Assembly (NCBI RefSeq): GCF_020520425.1
Contig: NC_079490.1
Span: 3,224,001 to 3,288,000, forward strand
Length of the DNA: 64,000 bases
Origin: Spinacia oleracea
Lineage: Eukaryota; Streptophyta; Magnoliopsida; Caryophyllales; Amaranthaceae
Reading direction: 5' to 3'
Part shown: positions 49,411 to 59,425 of the stretch, one piece after another
Layout of the letters: each line of letters starts with the position of its first letter
Position numbering within the stretch: position 1 is the stretch's first letter
Notes under the pieces: generated by a model
Database searches by the model: none
What the model was told of the DNA's origin: nothing
What the model saw: only the letters and a program-made list of their open reading frames with translations
Translations under genes and position numbers: made by a program

Positions 49411-50311
49411 TTTATATTTTCTCAGTATTTCTTTTACTTGCACCATTTTCCTTTTTTGGAAGTTGCATATTCATTTCCTTTTATGGTATGCATTCACGTG
49501 CTTTTTGGTCTGTTCACACACCAAATACCCATTTCGCCCATATACATATTTTATATTTACCATTAATACCCAACATTTTTCTACCTAGTTTGTTTGTTAT
49601 CACATGGACATTCTTGATATCTTCATTTCTTAATGTTTGTGCCCAACCCAAATTGTGCAAGTAAAAAAAGAAACAGTGGATAACTTTTTTGGCTCGTATG
49701 TTCTTCTACTTCCACGAGTTCTCTTTATTGGAGTGTAAATCTTGCACAAATGCCGCAATCCCAAGTTTCATTTCCTATTATGGATAAGCAGGGTGTAGAT
49801 CACTCATTTGCCTTTTTCAACTAAAGCTTTGATGTTGGAGATGCTGTGATTTACTTTGAATCATGGGATTTAAAGAATTGTTTGTTTTAATGTCGTAATA
49901 TATTAATGGAATTGAACCACATTTTTATTTGGGGAAGAAAAAACAGGATTTACATTTTACAGAAATATACAGCTTTTGATCATTGGTTCTGTATTCCTGA
50001 ATGCCTGAAGACTGTCAAAACAACCATAGCCTGTAATTTGATGAAAATTTGATTATATTTTTCTTGTTATTGCGACTTGCTAATAAGCATCTGATACCTT
50101 GATTGAAAGATTCATTTCTGAAATGTTTTAGTGACAGGAGTGGAGTAAAGAATACTCCAAATTTAACAAATGCTAGTTTTTCATTCCTTTTATGCAGAAT
50201 ATAGAAACTTGAAGATGAACTAGTTCCATACTTCCATATCACATTCTTTTATGTTTTGGAAACTATTTATGAATACAAGTGATGGACTGATGGAGTGTTT
50301 TATTTTCGCAG

Positions 50312-50534
50312 AATGCTTTGTTCGAATTTCACACTGTTGAAAATAGTTACTGATACGAAATATCGAGTACTATGTTACTCTTGAGGTAACTGATGGTGAC
50401 AAATCTGACAACTGAGACGGAGAAGGTGTATGAAGCGAAAGTGTGGCTGATGAACTCCACGGAAGTGCAGGATTTCAAGTACGTAGGTGGTGCTGATGCC
50501 ATGGCAGAGCCACATCGGGTTTTATCCGACAATG
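50312..50534 (+). pseudogene. Cystatin pseudogene C, exon 2 only
   Basis: The acceptor 'ttattttcgcag' and then AATGCTTTGTTCGAATTTCA align with the intact exon 2. It has the same missing QVVAG loop and the same 'tctgacaactgagacgg' insertion as copy B, so it descends from an already dead gene. It keeps a better C-terminal stretch than B ('gtgcaggatttcaagtacgt', encoding VQDFKYV). The following 'gacaatggtgagtgtccctt' matches the flank of copy B. No exon 1 lies nearby. Confidence 0.88.
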
Positions 50535-50683
50535 GTGAGTGTCCCTTGACTTGAATCTTAGTCTGTGGTAAAGTAATTAACTTGTTTTGTGGTAAAATTC
50601 AAATTTCAAGTTTTCATTGCTGGATGTTTGTTGCTTTAAATAGGAATTTATAATCATGAAAACCATTTTCGAAGTGTCATTGG

Positions 50684-51168
50684 TAGGGGTGTTCATCGGT
50701 CCAAACCCGGACTGGATCGGACCGGACCCGGACCAGACCGATCCAGACCGGACCGAGGCCGAAATTTTGACAATTCAAGACCCGAAGACCGGACCCGAAC
50801 CGGACCGGAAAAATCGGTCCAAAACCCGGACCGGACCGGTTTGGTCTAGTTGTAGACCTATTTCTATATATTTTTTAATTTTTCTAAAAGATATAGTAAA
50901 AAATGAAAAAAATATATATAAAAAACCAATTGTTTAAGGCCTTTTTTGGAAGCTAAAATAAAATATATTGAAGTAGGGAATTAAAATTTTAAATAGTTAA
51001 TATAATATTTTATTAAGGAAAAATCGTTCCAGTCCAAAATCGGGATTTAGACCGGACCGGACCGAAAACCGGAAATTGATATTTCTCGACCCGGGGACCG
51101 GAACGATTGCCTTCGGTCCGGTCCGGCCCATTTCTTTTTTGGTCCAGACCAATATTTGCACACCCCTA
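50684..51168. mobile_element. Non-autonomous hAT element with 'ccggaccgga' interior
   Basis: The ends TAGGGGTGTTCA and reversed TAGGGGTGTGCA are flanked by a perfect 8-bp duplication GTCATTGG (50676-50683 and 51169-51176). Both subterminal regions are made of 'ggaccggaccgg'-type units in opposite orientation around an AT-rich core. Same end sequence as the element at 10759-11807. Confidence 0.9.
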
Positions 51169-51315
51169 GTCATTGGCATCATTAATTCTAGCTCAATTTT
51201 GTTTTGCTTTCCATAATAGGTGATGTGAGGAAATAAAAAGTAGAAAGAAAGGATTAAACTCAAATCCGGCTGCTACAATAAAGAAGATTGCTGGATTGGT
51301 AACAACTCCTTAACA

Positions 51316-51560
51316 AAAAGCAACAAAAAAAAACAAGAAGATCATTATTTATGTTCAATTGAAAAAATTGAACCACTTGTACCACAAAGCAACTCACACA
51401 CAAACAAAAAGCCACAAAAAAAAAAAAAAACAAGATTATTATTTATGTTCAAATAATAAACAAGATTATTATTTATGTTCAATTGAAAAAATTGAACCAC
51501 TTACCACAAAGCAACTCACACACAAACAAAAAGCAACACAAAAAAAAAAAAGCAACAAAG
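51316..51560 (+). repeat. Tandem repeat of about 130 bp upstream of the DUF761 gene
   Basis: Two units share 'attatttatgttcaattg', 'aaaaaattgaaccactt', 'accacaaagcaactcac' and a poly-A run. The first is about 51316-51430 and the second about 51455-51560. The intervening 'aataataaacaagatt' is a short partial third unit. Confidence 0.7.
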
Positions 51561-52047
51561 AAAAAACATAAAGCAAAAGCTTACTTCTTAAGTATTCCAC
51601 TTGAAACAACCAAAATGGACCCCACTATCCCCCTTAATCCCCCACTAACATTATGGCCTTAATAATAATGACAATTGCTTAAATTTTGGTTTAATCTCAA
51701 CCCTCCATTTCAAATCCTAAACTCCAAAACCAATACATCTTTTGCCACTACATTTTTCACCATATTATATCCCATTTGCTTAACCCTAAATCTTTCCCAT
51801 TATCTAGTCAAGTCAAGCTTCTAGTTGAAGCTCATATATTTCTACCTTTTTTACGTACCACAATTCCACAAACTTGTGTATTTATATTAACACTTTGGTC
51901 ACACATTTCAACTACATTATTGCATTTCATTTCAATATAGTGTGCTCTTTTCTTCTTATTTTTACATCTTTTCATTCAAGAAAAAGGCAATCCTCTCTTC
52001 TTTTTTAGTTATATTATGTGATATTGTAAAGAAGAAGAAGAAGAAGA

Positions 52048-52674
52048 ATGAAGGTGAAAACGCCGAGTTTGTTGAAGAAGATAATAGCCGCATTTTCAAA
52101 CAAAACAAATGATCTAAGAATACGGCTCATGATATTCTTTCTCCTACATAAAGACTTAGATAAGACCTCACTAACCAATTCCCTTCAAGCCTTAGTTTCT
52201 CACCAAAAGAAGAAAAACGACGACGCCATTATCGACGAAAAAGAAGAAAAAGAAGAAGAAGAAGAAAACGAAGAAGAAGAAAGTAAGAAGAGTGGTTTGT
52301 TAATGAGCTACAACAAAGCTACATGCATGATGGCACGTGACACCCACGACATGAAGTTTATGCCGTTGAAACGTAAAGCAAACTACGAGCATGACCTAAA
52401 ACGTGCCGTTGATTTGACACACGCGCTTTTTAAGGAGTCAGAAGCGGAGATGGAGAAGGAGGGTGAGACGGAAGAGATGGCGGTCGAGGGCGGAGGCGAA
52501 GGCGGTGGCGGTGGCGGTGGCGGAGGCGGAAGTGTTGTTGTGGAGGAGGAGATGGGGGAAGAGGATATTGATCAAGCAGCTGATATGTTCATACAAAGGT
52601 TTAAGAAACAAATGCTACTACAAAAACAACGTTCTATAGAGAGACAACAATGGTTGTTGTTGTCTAATTCTTGA
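52048..52674 (+). CDS. DUF761 domain protein (cotton-fibre-protein type)
   Basis: Intronless, 208 residues. The N-terminus (SLLKKIIAAFSNKTNDLRIR, then LMIFFLLHKD) is basic and then hydrophobic. An acidic Glu/Lys-rich low-complexity stretch follows at about 70-83. YNKATCMMARDTHDMKFMPL comes next. A poly-Gly run lies at about 147-160. The C-terminus, EDIDQAADMFIQRFKKQMLL, is the DUF761 motif, a short helix typical of small plant proteins of unknown biochemical role. The ATG follows a (gaa)n run in the leader at about 52030-52046. No other in-frame upstream ATG is closer to the family start. The function is not established. Confidence 0.82.
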   Translation: MKVKTPSLLKKIIAAFSNKTNDLRIRLMIFFLLHKDLDKTSLTNSLQALVSHQKKKNDDAIIDEKEEKEEEEENEEEESKKSGLLMSYNKATCMMARDTHDMKFMPLKRKANYEHDLKRAVDLTHALFKESEAEMEKEGETEEMAVEGGGEGGGGGGGGGGSVVVEEEMGEEDIDQAADMFIQRFKKQMLLQKQRSIERQQWLLLSNS

Positions 52675-52953
52675 CAATTATTTACTCCTATTAGTAATTA
52701 ATTATTACTTTTTAGGACAATCCAATCCAATTAAGATAAAGCCTTTTATTATGTGTCGTTTTTATGCCTTTTTAAATTCACTAATGGCACACTACCTAGC
52801 TATAGTACGTACCACTCCATTATGTGTAATAATTTTGTTTTGGGTTGTTCTACCATAAATTCTTTCCTTTTTTTTTTATTTATTTTGTGTTTGTTGTTGC
52901 AAATTTTGGTATGACACCGACAGTCTCATGGAATGAGATGGGTTAAAAATATA

Positions 52954-53210
52954 CTTCCTCTATTCTGTTTTACATGACACAATTATTTAGGCATATTTGT
53001 CAATGCACGATTTCAAACACTAATATCATTCATTGTAGATAAGAAAAAAATTATAAAAAATTAATATTTAAATAATATTTATCGAGAAGAATTTAATAAG
53101 ACTCCACATGACTATGTTTTTTGCTATATATAAATCACAAAAGCAAGTCAAATGAGCTTGTGTGAATAGGGTCAAAAACTCAATTGTCATGTAAATAAGA
53201 ACGGAGGAAG
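52954..53210. mobile_element. Stowaway-type MITE
   Basis: The ends CTTCCTCTATTCTGTTTTAC and reversed CTTCCTCCGTTCTTATTTAC are flanked by TA at 52952-52953 and 53211-53212. About 257 bp, in the 3' flank of the DUF761 gene. Confidence 0.82.
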
Positions 53211-53274
53211 TATAAGTCATCATTTTTCTTAAAAAATTCGTCCCGTAATTAATTGTTGAGTTGATTAATATATA

Positions 53275-53544
53275 CTCCCTCCACATTGAAATAATAGAGA
53301 CACTTTGAGTTTTGACACTATTCGCAAATTACAATTTGACTATCATTTGTGATTTATGGGTAGAGAAAAACATAGTCGTGTGGGTCTTGTTTGATTCGTC
53401 TCGATATGTACTTTCGGAATATCAACTTGTTATAATTTTTACGAATACAAAATTAGAGATATTGATATCCAAACATTTACATTGACAAACATAAAAGGGT
53501 AAATTACCCCCATTATTTTGAAACACACTGAGTACTGGAGGAAG
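53275..53544. mobile_element. Stowaway-type MITE
   Basis: The left end is CTCCCTCCACATTGAAATAA and the reversed right end is CTTCCTCCAGTACTCAGTGT. TA lies at 53273-53274 and 53545-53546. It lies 64 bp beyond the previous element. Confidence 0.7.
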
Positions 53545-53546
53545 TA

Positions 53547-53782
53547 TTTTCTGATATCAGATATGTGCTTGCAAATACATATCATAGTAAAAGACAAAAT
53601 AGGAAAAAGGACAAAAAAAGAAATTAAATGGTACTTTTTAAAAACAAAAATGGTACTTTTTTTTTTACAGAATGGTACTATTTTTTTTACAGAATGGTAC
53701 TTCTTTTTTACAGAATGATACTTCCTATTTTGTTTTTAGCTATTTGTCTTTTAACTGATATCACATATCTGATATGCGAAAA
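53547..53782. repeat. Inverted-end repeat with internal 'ttttttacagaatggtac' array
   Basis: The left end reads TTTTCTGATATCAGATATGT. The right end, reversed, reads TTTTCGCATATCAGATATGT. Between the arms is a run of about four 18-20-bp units of the form 'atggtacttttttttacaga' (53629-53723). It is probably a small MITE; no clear target duplication was seen. Confidence 0.5.
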
Positions 53783-53835
53783 AACAACCTCCTGAGTACT
53801 GCGTACTACGTAAGGAATTAAGTAAGTCGTTAAAG

Positions 53836-54084
53836 TCGTTGGTCTGTTTTAAGGCATCTCCCTTTGAGGGCATCACAAGGCACCCTAGGTAGATTACCGA
53901 TTAGTAAAGCTTCTCTTTTTATTCCATGTTTGCTATAGCTTTCTTTTTTGGGCTATTATTTGGGAACAATTTAAGGTTGAGGTGATGTTTTGGGTTTATA
54001 TCTTAAAACATCATTGGTTATTTGGTTGATAGAATTCTCAAGCCCATTAAGAGTTAAGACCTTGTATATATAAACGGATCATTA
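53836..54084 (+). pseudogene. Cystatin intron fragment D
   Basis: The segment aligns with the intron of the duplicated dead cystatins (about 38352-38640 and 40230-40500): 'ggcatctccct', 'ggcaccctagg', 'tagattaccga', 'gcttctctttttattccatg', 'gggctattatt', 'gggaacaatt' and 'attaagagttaagaccttg'. It resembles unit 1 more than unit 2 ('aaacatcattggttatttgg' is shared with unit 1). No exon accompanies it. Confidence 0.8.
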
Positions 54085-54139
54085 TTTTTTTGGCAAAAGC
54101 TTAAAGACCTAAATTGTTTAATACGGACTAATCACTTTA

Positions 54140-54454
54140 CACACATTCTTATTTACAATGGGTGTACAATAAATATTGTACACCGAAGTAAAAGTTAACT
54201 CAAAATGCTTAAAAGTTAAGCTTATATATGTAAAAGTTGTCTATTTTTAAGTGATTAATTTTTTCATTTTAGTAAAACTTATTTCTTCAAAATCACTTAT
54301 AATGTATAAAATTAATCATTTAATCATTTCTATCAACTTTTTTTTACTAATATAAAAGTTAATCAAAACTAGGTTAAAGTTACGAGAAAAGGGGTAAAAG
54401 TTATCTTGGTGTACAATAAATTTATTGTGCACCTTGTGCGCGCAAGACCTTTTG
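54140..54454. mobile_element. Mutator-like MITE, 315 bp, copy B
   Basis: Flanking 9-mers ATCACTTTA (54131-54139) and CTCACTTTA (54455-54463) match at 8 of 9. It has the same ends, length and paired terminal palindromes as copy A at 14840-15154, with few differences by eye. Confidence 0.8.
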
Positions 54455-54934
54455 CTCACTTTATGATTTGAGCAAATAGTATTTTTAATTTTATTAGTAA
54501 TGTAGTCGAATCATGTCTTAATGTTGAATAGTATCATGCATAATAAATAATTTAGTTATAAACTCTAGATTTTCCAATTGGATATCCGGGTACCCGATAT
54601 CTGAGCTAAAAGTTTGGATACACTAAATTCGGGTATCTAAATCGGTCTATAGGTACCAATGTTTAGAGCTATTGATTTACAGTGTTTTTTAATTACACAT
54701 AGTTTTTTTTGTTTGTTTGTTTCTTTTGACAAAACGAGATGAACACGTAGTTGATTAGACAATAAACAACTTTTAGATATAAACATACATGAATTAACTA
54801 TTTTACAATCTACTTGCATAGTTGCATGCATTTTGAAAAATAAAAGTAGTTCACCAAGCATTGAGAAAAATGTGTACTGAATAGGTGAAGTACAAACTCC
54901 GTTCTTTGAAGAGATACATAGTTACATATCCATT

Positions 54935-55253
54935 CAGGGTCTTCTATAGGGAGGTCTGATAGGACCTCCAGTATAAGGGTTCTAAAAACTTTTGGGGCCC
55001 AAAAAAAAATTAGTGGTAATTTATATAGCCTAAATATTGGTTATATAGTAAATCGTGCAAATAGAAAATACTTAATTGATTTGTGAATCAATGGTACAGT
55101 CTTCTCTTAATATTTCATAGGTTGTGAGATTGACTCTCAATATGTATAGTTTTTTGTTTTTAGTGTTAATAATCATTTTATTAAGTAAAGGACTTCCACA
55201 TTTAAAAAAAAAAAGAAAAAAAATAGGGCCTCCAAATTCCCAGAGACGGCCTG
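54935..55253. mobile_element. hAT-like MITE with CAGG ends
   Basis: The ends CAGGGTCTTC and reversed CAGGCCGTCT share only the CAGG core. The flanking octamers TATCCATT (54927-54934) and TAACCATT (55254-55261) match at 7 of 8, as for hAT. The subterminal regions hold 'ggggccc' and 'gggcctcc'. Confidence 0.55.
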
Positions 55254-55473
55254 TAACCATTTGTAATTTACGTGTCTAAAATGCATATCTTTTGATGAGT
55301 ACATTTTCAAGAAACTAATAGAGAGTACAAGTTTTTGGTAGAAATGAGGTGGTGATCATTTTGATGATAACTATCCTATTTGTCAATCCATCAATTTTGA
55401 CCAGAATTTTCATACTTTTGGGCCTTTTGGCCTCCCTATCAAAGACATGAAAAAGTCCTCTTATTCCCATCTC

Positions 55474-56405
55474 TATAAATACAACAAATAGTGACACCAA
55501 AGGCATTCAATCTTGATCCAGTGTAATTCTGATTCATATCCTTCTTTTATTTCCATTATTGTATTTGAGGTACACATTCTATCCTAGTCTTTGTTTATTG
55601 GTGTTTATTTAGTGATAAGGTGGGATCGATAAACAAGGTCAAATATTTTTGTATTGGTTCTTCCCCTCAAAGCACTATTGCTTTAGCGGAGATTGATTTG
55701 AATTAACAAATTTGATTAACTACTATCAGTACATTAACATTTAAAACAAAATACTTTCCGGAAATATTCTGAAAGTATTTATTCATTAGTTACTATTTGG
55801 GGTTGTACTTTGACAGTTTGATGATCGATTAGCTGGTTGAATTAACTATTTGTGTAAATTATTTGGTAAATTAGCTATTGGTTACTAGCTGTTTTATGAC
55901 TAAGATGACCATTATGAACTTTGAAATAAAGTGATATAGTTCAGTAATGATCGCAATTTTAGACATCACGATTGCATGTCGTTCTTTTCATTTGAATTAA
56001 CAAATTAGATTAACTACTGTTTTTTTCCCTACTATTTTAAAACAAAATACTTTCTGGAAATATTTTTAAAAGTATTTTATTCATTAGTTATTATTTGGGG
56101 TTAGAAGTTTCTAAAATTTGACTCTTGAAAAAATATATTTTTTGACCGAGGGAGTACAAATTACAACTCTGTTTGGCAGTTAGTTGATTTGAGTATTTGA
56201 CTAGCTGGTTAAATTAACTTTTTGTTTAAATTATTTGGTAAATTAGCGAGTAAGATGACCACTATGAACTTTGACATAAAGTGATATAGGTTGGTAATGA
56301 TCGTAATTTTAGACATCACGATTGCATGTCGTTCTTTTGCTTTAATTTATTTACTTTAATATAGTTTGGGTTTTGTAACGCTGACAGAGATACCGAGCTA
56401 GCCAG
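55474..56405 (+). promoter_or_regulatory. Probable promoter and duplicated 5'-UTR intron of the relic at 56.4 kb
   Basis: A TATA box TATAAATA begins at 55474. A plausible 5'-UTR donor GAG|GTACAC lies at about 55570. An acceptor 'tagccag' ends at about 56405, just before the ATG at 56412. The intron contains a tandem duplication of about 305 bp (about 55693-55993 and 55994-56341) recognisable by 'gacatcacgattgcatgtcg' in both copies. Confidence 0.45.
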
Positions 56406-56411
56406 GTGAAA

Positions 56412-56841
56412 ATGACTTCGGTGCAACAAGTGGACCCGGATTTGACCCAACTCACCGCCGAGGAGAAAGCAACAATCAACGAGGCGATGAAGGAGGCGCA
56501 AACGTTGCTGGAAAACAACGGCAACGATGATGCTAGTGTGCAGCCTGCTACGGTTGCAGGTGGAATTAAAAATTCCCAGGAAGAGCCTATATATTATGCT
56601 TAATAAAACGTTTAATGGGTCCGGACTCACCGGAGTTTTCGTGGTGGCGCCACCTGCCAATGTTGGCGGGAATGGCGGCGGTGCGTTTGTTCATAGGGCT
56701 CCTATTTCCCGTCCTTTTCCTATTCTCGGCGGCGGCGGCCATGGTCCGGTGATCATAGGGTGTAAGGATGCAGTGATATATGGTACCTTTGACAAGGATT
56801 TGCCTCAAATTGGGTATCTCTTGGCTTGGTTTAAGGCTTAG
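56412..56841 (+). pseudogene. Broken gene resembling 23-kDa jasmonate-induced proteins
   Basis: The frame from ATG 56412 reads MTSVQQVDPDLTQLTAEEKA and continues to a TAA at 56601-56603. A different frame carries NKTFNGSGLTGVFVVAPPAN, GNGGGAFVHRAP, DAVIYGTFDKDLP and IGYLLAWFKA to a TAG at 56839-56841. The pattern GAF-H ... A-VY ... LLAW resembles the jasmonate-induced proteins reported from Atriplex, beet and quinoa, from memory only. A frame change near 56560-56600 and the early stop, followed by SSDEHKV in frame, argue for a pseudogene. An unrecognised short intron is the alternative. The usual C-terminal third is missing. Confidence 0.42.
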
Positions 56842-57191
56842 AGTTCTGATGAACACAAGGTATGTTGTCACTTTCGCGTACGCCAATGCACAATTAAGAT
56901 ATCTTAAATTCTCTCCAAGCAAAAATTATAAAAATTTGATATTTTGAAAATACGTATTGACACGAATCTAACAAGACCCCACATGACTATGTTTTATTTC
57001 ACGTATGCCAATGCACAATTTAGATCGTTAATATCTTAAATTCTCTCCAAACAAAAATTATAAAAAGTTGATATTTTGAAAATACGTATTGATACGAATC
57101 TAACAAGATCCACAAGAGTACATGACTATGTTTTATTTGACATATAAATCACCAACAATAGTGAAAGTGGAGTATGTGAATAGTGTAAAAA

Positions 57192-58287
57192 CTAGGTTAG
57201 GTCCCGTGTAACGCACGGATAAGGCTATTTTTTTAATTTATTTTTTCTGTTCTGAGTAATTTATCTAAACGAAGTTTTAAATAAATAAAATCAATTTTTT
57301 AAACGGTTGGGAGAATCAGAAAAAATTATTATTTATTTGGAGTGTAATTAAAGTGATTAGTGCGATCTTATGAATTTAGCGTTTCGACAAAAATACTTAA
57401 GTTTATAAGAAAAAAACTTATCAGACAATAATTAGATACTCCCTCCGTCCCGAAATACTCGACCCGATTTGACCGGCACAGAGTTTAAGGAACTTGAATT
57501 GACTTATTTAATTTAATAGGTAGTAGTTGATAGTGGGGTATTATTTTAATGTAGTTAGTGGGATGTGGGTTAAGAGGTGGGGTTGGGGGAGAGTAGGGGT
57601 TGAATTTTTAATTATTTTTTGTATGGAGTAGGGGGTAGGTGGGTTAATAGGGGTGGAGTGAGAAATAATATAATATTGTTAGAATATTTCCATTTTTAGA
57701 AACAGGTCAAGTATTAAGGGACGACCCGATAAGGAAAACAGGTCAAGTATTCCGGGACGGAGGGAGTATCATTTTCTTTGGAATTGAATAATATCCGTAA
57801 TCATAACCATACCCGTACCCTCGATCTGTCCAAATTTTTGGATATGGTATTGATTTGACAACCATGTCAGTTATAATACCCTATTTTCTAGATTTGGTAT
57901 ATAACAGGCTTTCAAGGTTTATAAGTAATTTTACTGAACCCACTTTTTAACACTTGTTTTACATAAAATAAAAAATAAATCATTGTTTTTTGTTTGAGTA
58001 TGGTCGTATAATAACACATATGTATTATTTATTAACTAACATTAATGTTCTTCAAATGAGTAATAATATATTTTTTTTAATCCTTGTCGTAATACAAGAA
58101 ATTATAATTTATTTTTTCATATATACTTCTATTATATTAAATAGAAGGAAAAAGTAAGAAAAAAAAAAATCAAAAATCTGATATTTTAAAAGATTCTTAA
58201 ATTAAAAAAAATTAAAAAAAATACTAAGGACTCACTAGGACGTGACACGTGTAATTCCTGACGTGTCTTTTAGTATATAGTAATAGA
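57192..58287 (-). mobile_element. Non-autonomous Helitron with nested Stowaway
   Basis: On the minus strand the 5' end is TCTATTACTATATACTAAAA after host A. The 3' end is CCGTGCG-tta-CACGGG (hairpin), ACCTAAC and CTAG before host T (57191). The Stowaway MITE 57439-57766 lies inside it. The block 'gacacgtg' near the 5' end is shared with the Helitron at 45976-46574. Confidence 0.7.
57439..57766. mobile_element. Stowaway-type MITE nested in a Helitron
   Basis: The ends CTCCCTCCGTCCCGAAATAC and reversed CTCCCTCCGTCCCGGAATAC are flanked by TA at 57437-57438 and 57767-57768. It is nearly the reverse complement of the element at 31055-31381, so the two are recent siblings. Confidence 0.92.
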
Positions 58288-58919
58288 TATCAAACGTTGC
58301 GAGTATATATAAACATAAAAAGTATTATTTTTAACACGAAACGGAGACAATATTATTATATTTAGGACCTAACTCCATAATCGAGTTTGTTAAAAAAGGG
58401 CCAATATATATGCCCAACTAATTACAAAAAGGGCTTATCTTGTGTTTCGGGGTTGAAACGATAGTAGGAGCGTCCTTGGTATCTTGAGTTCCGGTCTCGT
58501 GCGGTGCCTGCAAGATGAACTCCGGGCCAAGGGGGGGGTCCCCGAGGCGGAGCCTCCGACGCTCAAGTCAGTACAATTGATGTATAAAATGAGGTGTTTA
58601 GGGGAGAGAGAGTAGGGTGGCTTCTCTAGGGTTAGAGAATGACCCCTTTACCTTGCCCTTTGAGAGGTATATATAGTGCCTTTGTTGGGCCTTTGAGGCC
58701 TTGTAAGGGATATTGGGCTTGAGTGGATTTTATTGGCTTTTAGGTTAAAATGGTGGGCCCATTTTAACACCCCAACAAATGCCCCCCAGACCCAATTCTA
58801 TTTGAAAAATGGGTTGGGTTTTGATTTTGATCACTTCCAAGTGAAAGTCGATTTCAGCTCAGAATTTTAACCTCGGCTCGGATTGTAACATCGGTTCGAG
58901 TTGTAATCTCGGCTCGGAT

Positions 58920-59425
58920 TTTACCTTCGGATTTTTGTCCTTCGGTTTTTTACCTTCGGCTCGGTTTTGTCCTTCGGATTTTTACCTTCGGCTCGGTTTT
59001 ATCCTTCGGATTTTTACCTTCGGCTCGGTTTTGTCCTTCGGATTTTTACCTTCGGCTCGGTTTTATCCTTCGGATTTTTACCTTCGGCTCGGTTTTATCC
59101 TTCGGATTTTTACCTTCGGCTCGGTTTTGTTCTTCGGATTTTTACCTTCGGCTCGGTTTTGTCCTTCGGATTTTTACCTTCGGCTCGGTTTTATCCTTCG
59201 GATTTTTACCTTCGGATTTTTACCTTCGTCTCGGATTTATCCTTCGGATTTTTACCTTCGGCTCGGTTTTATCCTTCGGATTTTTACCTTCGGCTCGGTT
59301 TTATTCTTCGGATTTTTACCTTCGGATCGGTTTTATCCTTCGGATTTTTACCTTCAGCTCGGTTTTATCCTTCGGATTTTTACCTTCGGCTCGGTTTTAT
59401 CCTTCGGATTTTTACCTTCGGATCG
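58920..59425. repeat. 32-bp minisatellite, left block of the LTR element
   Basis: About 15-16 head-to-tail units of 'ttcggatttttaccttcggc' plus 'tcggttttatcc'. Because 32 is not a multiple of three, overlapping open frames with a 32-residue periodicity arise; these are not taken as genes. Confidence 0.92.
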
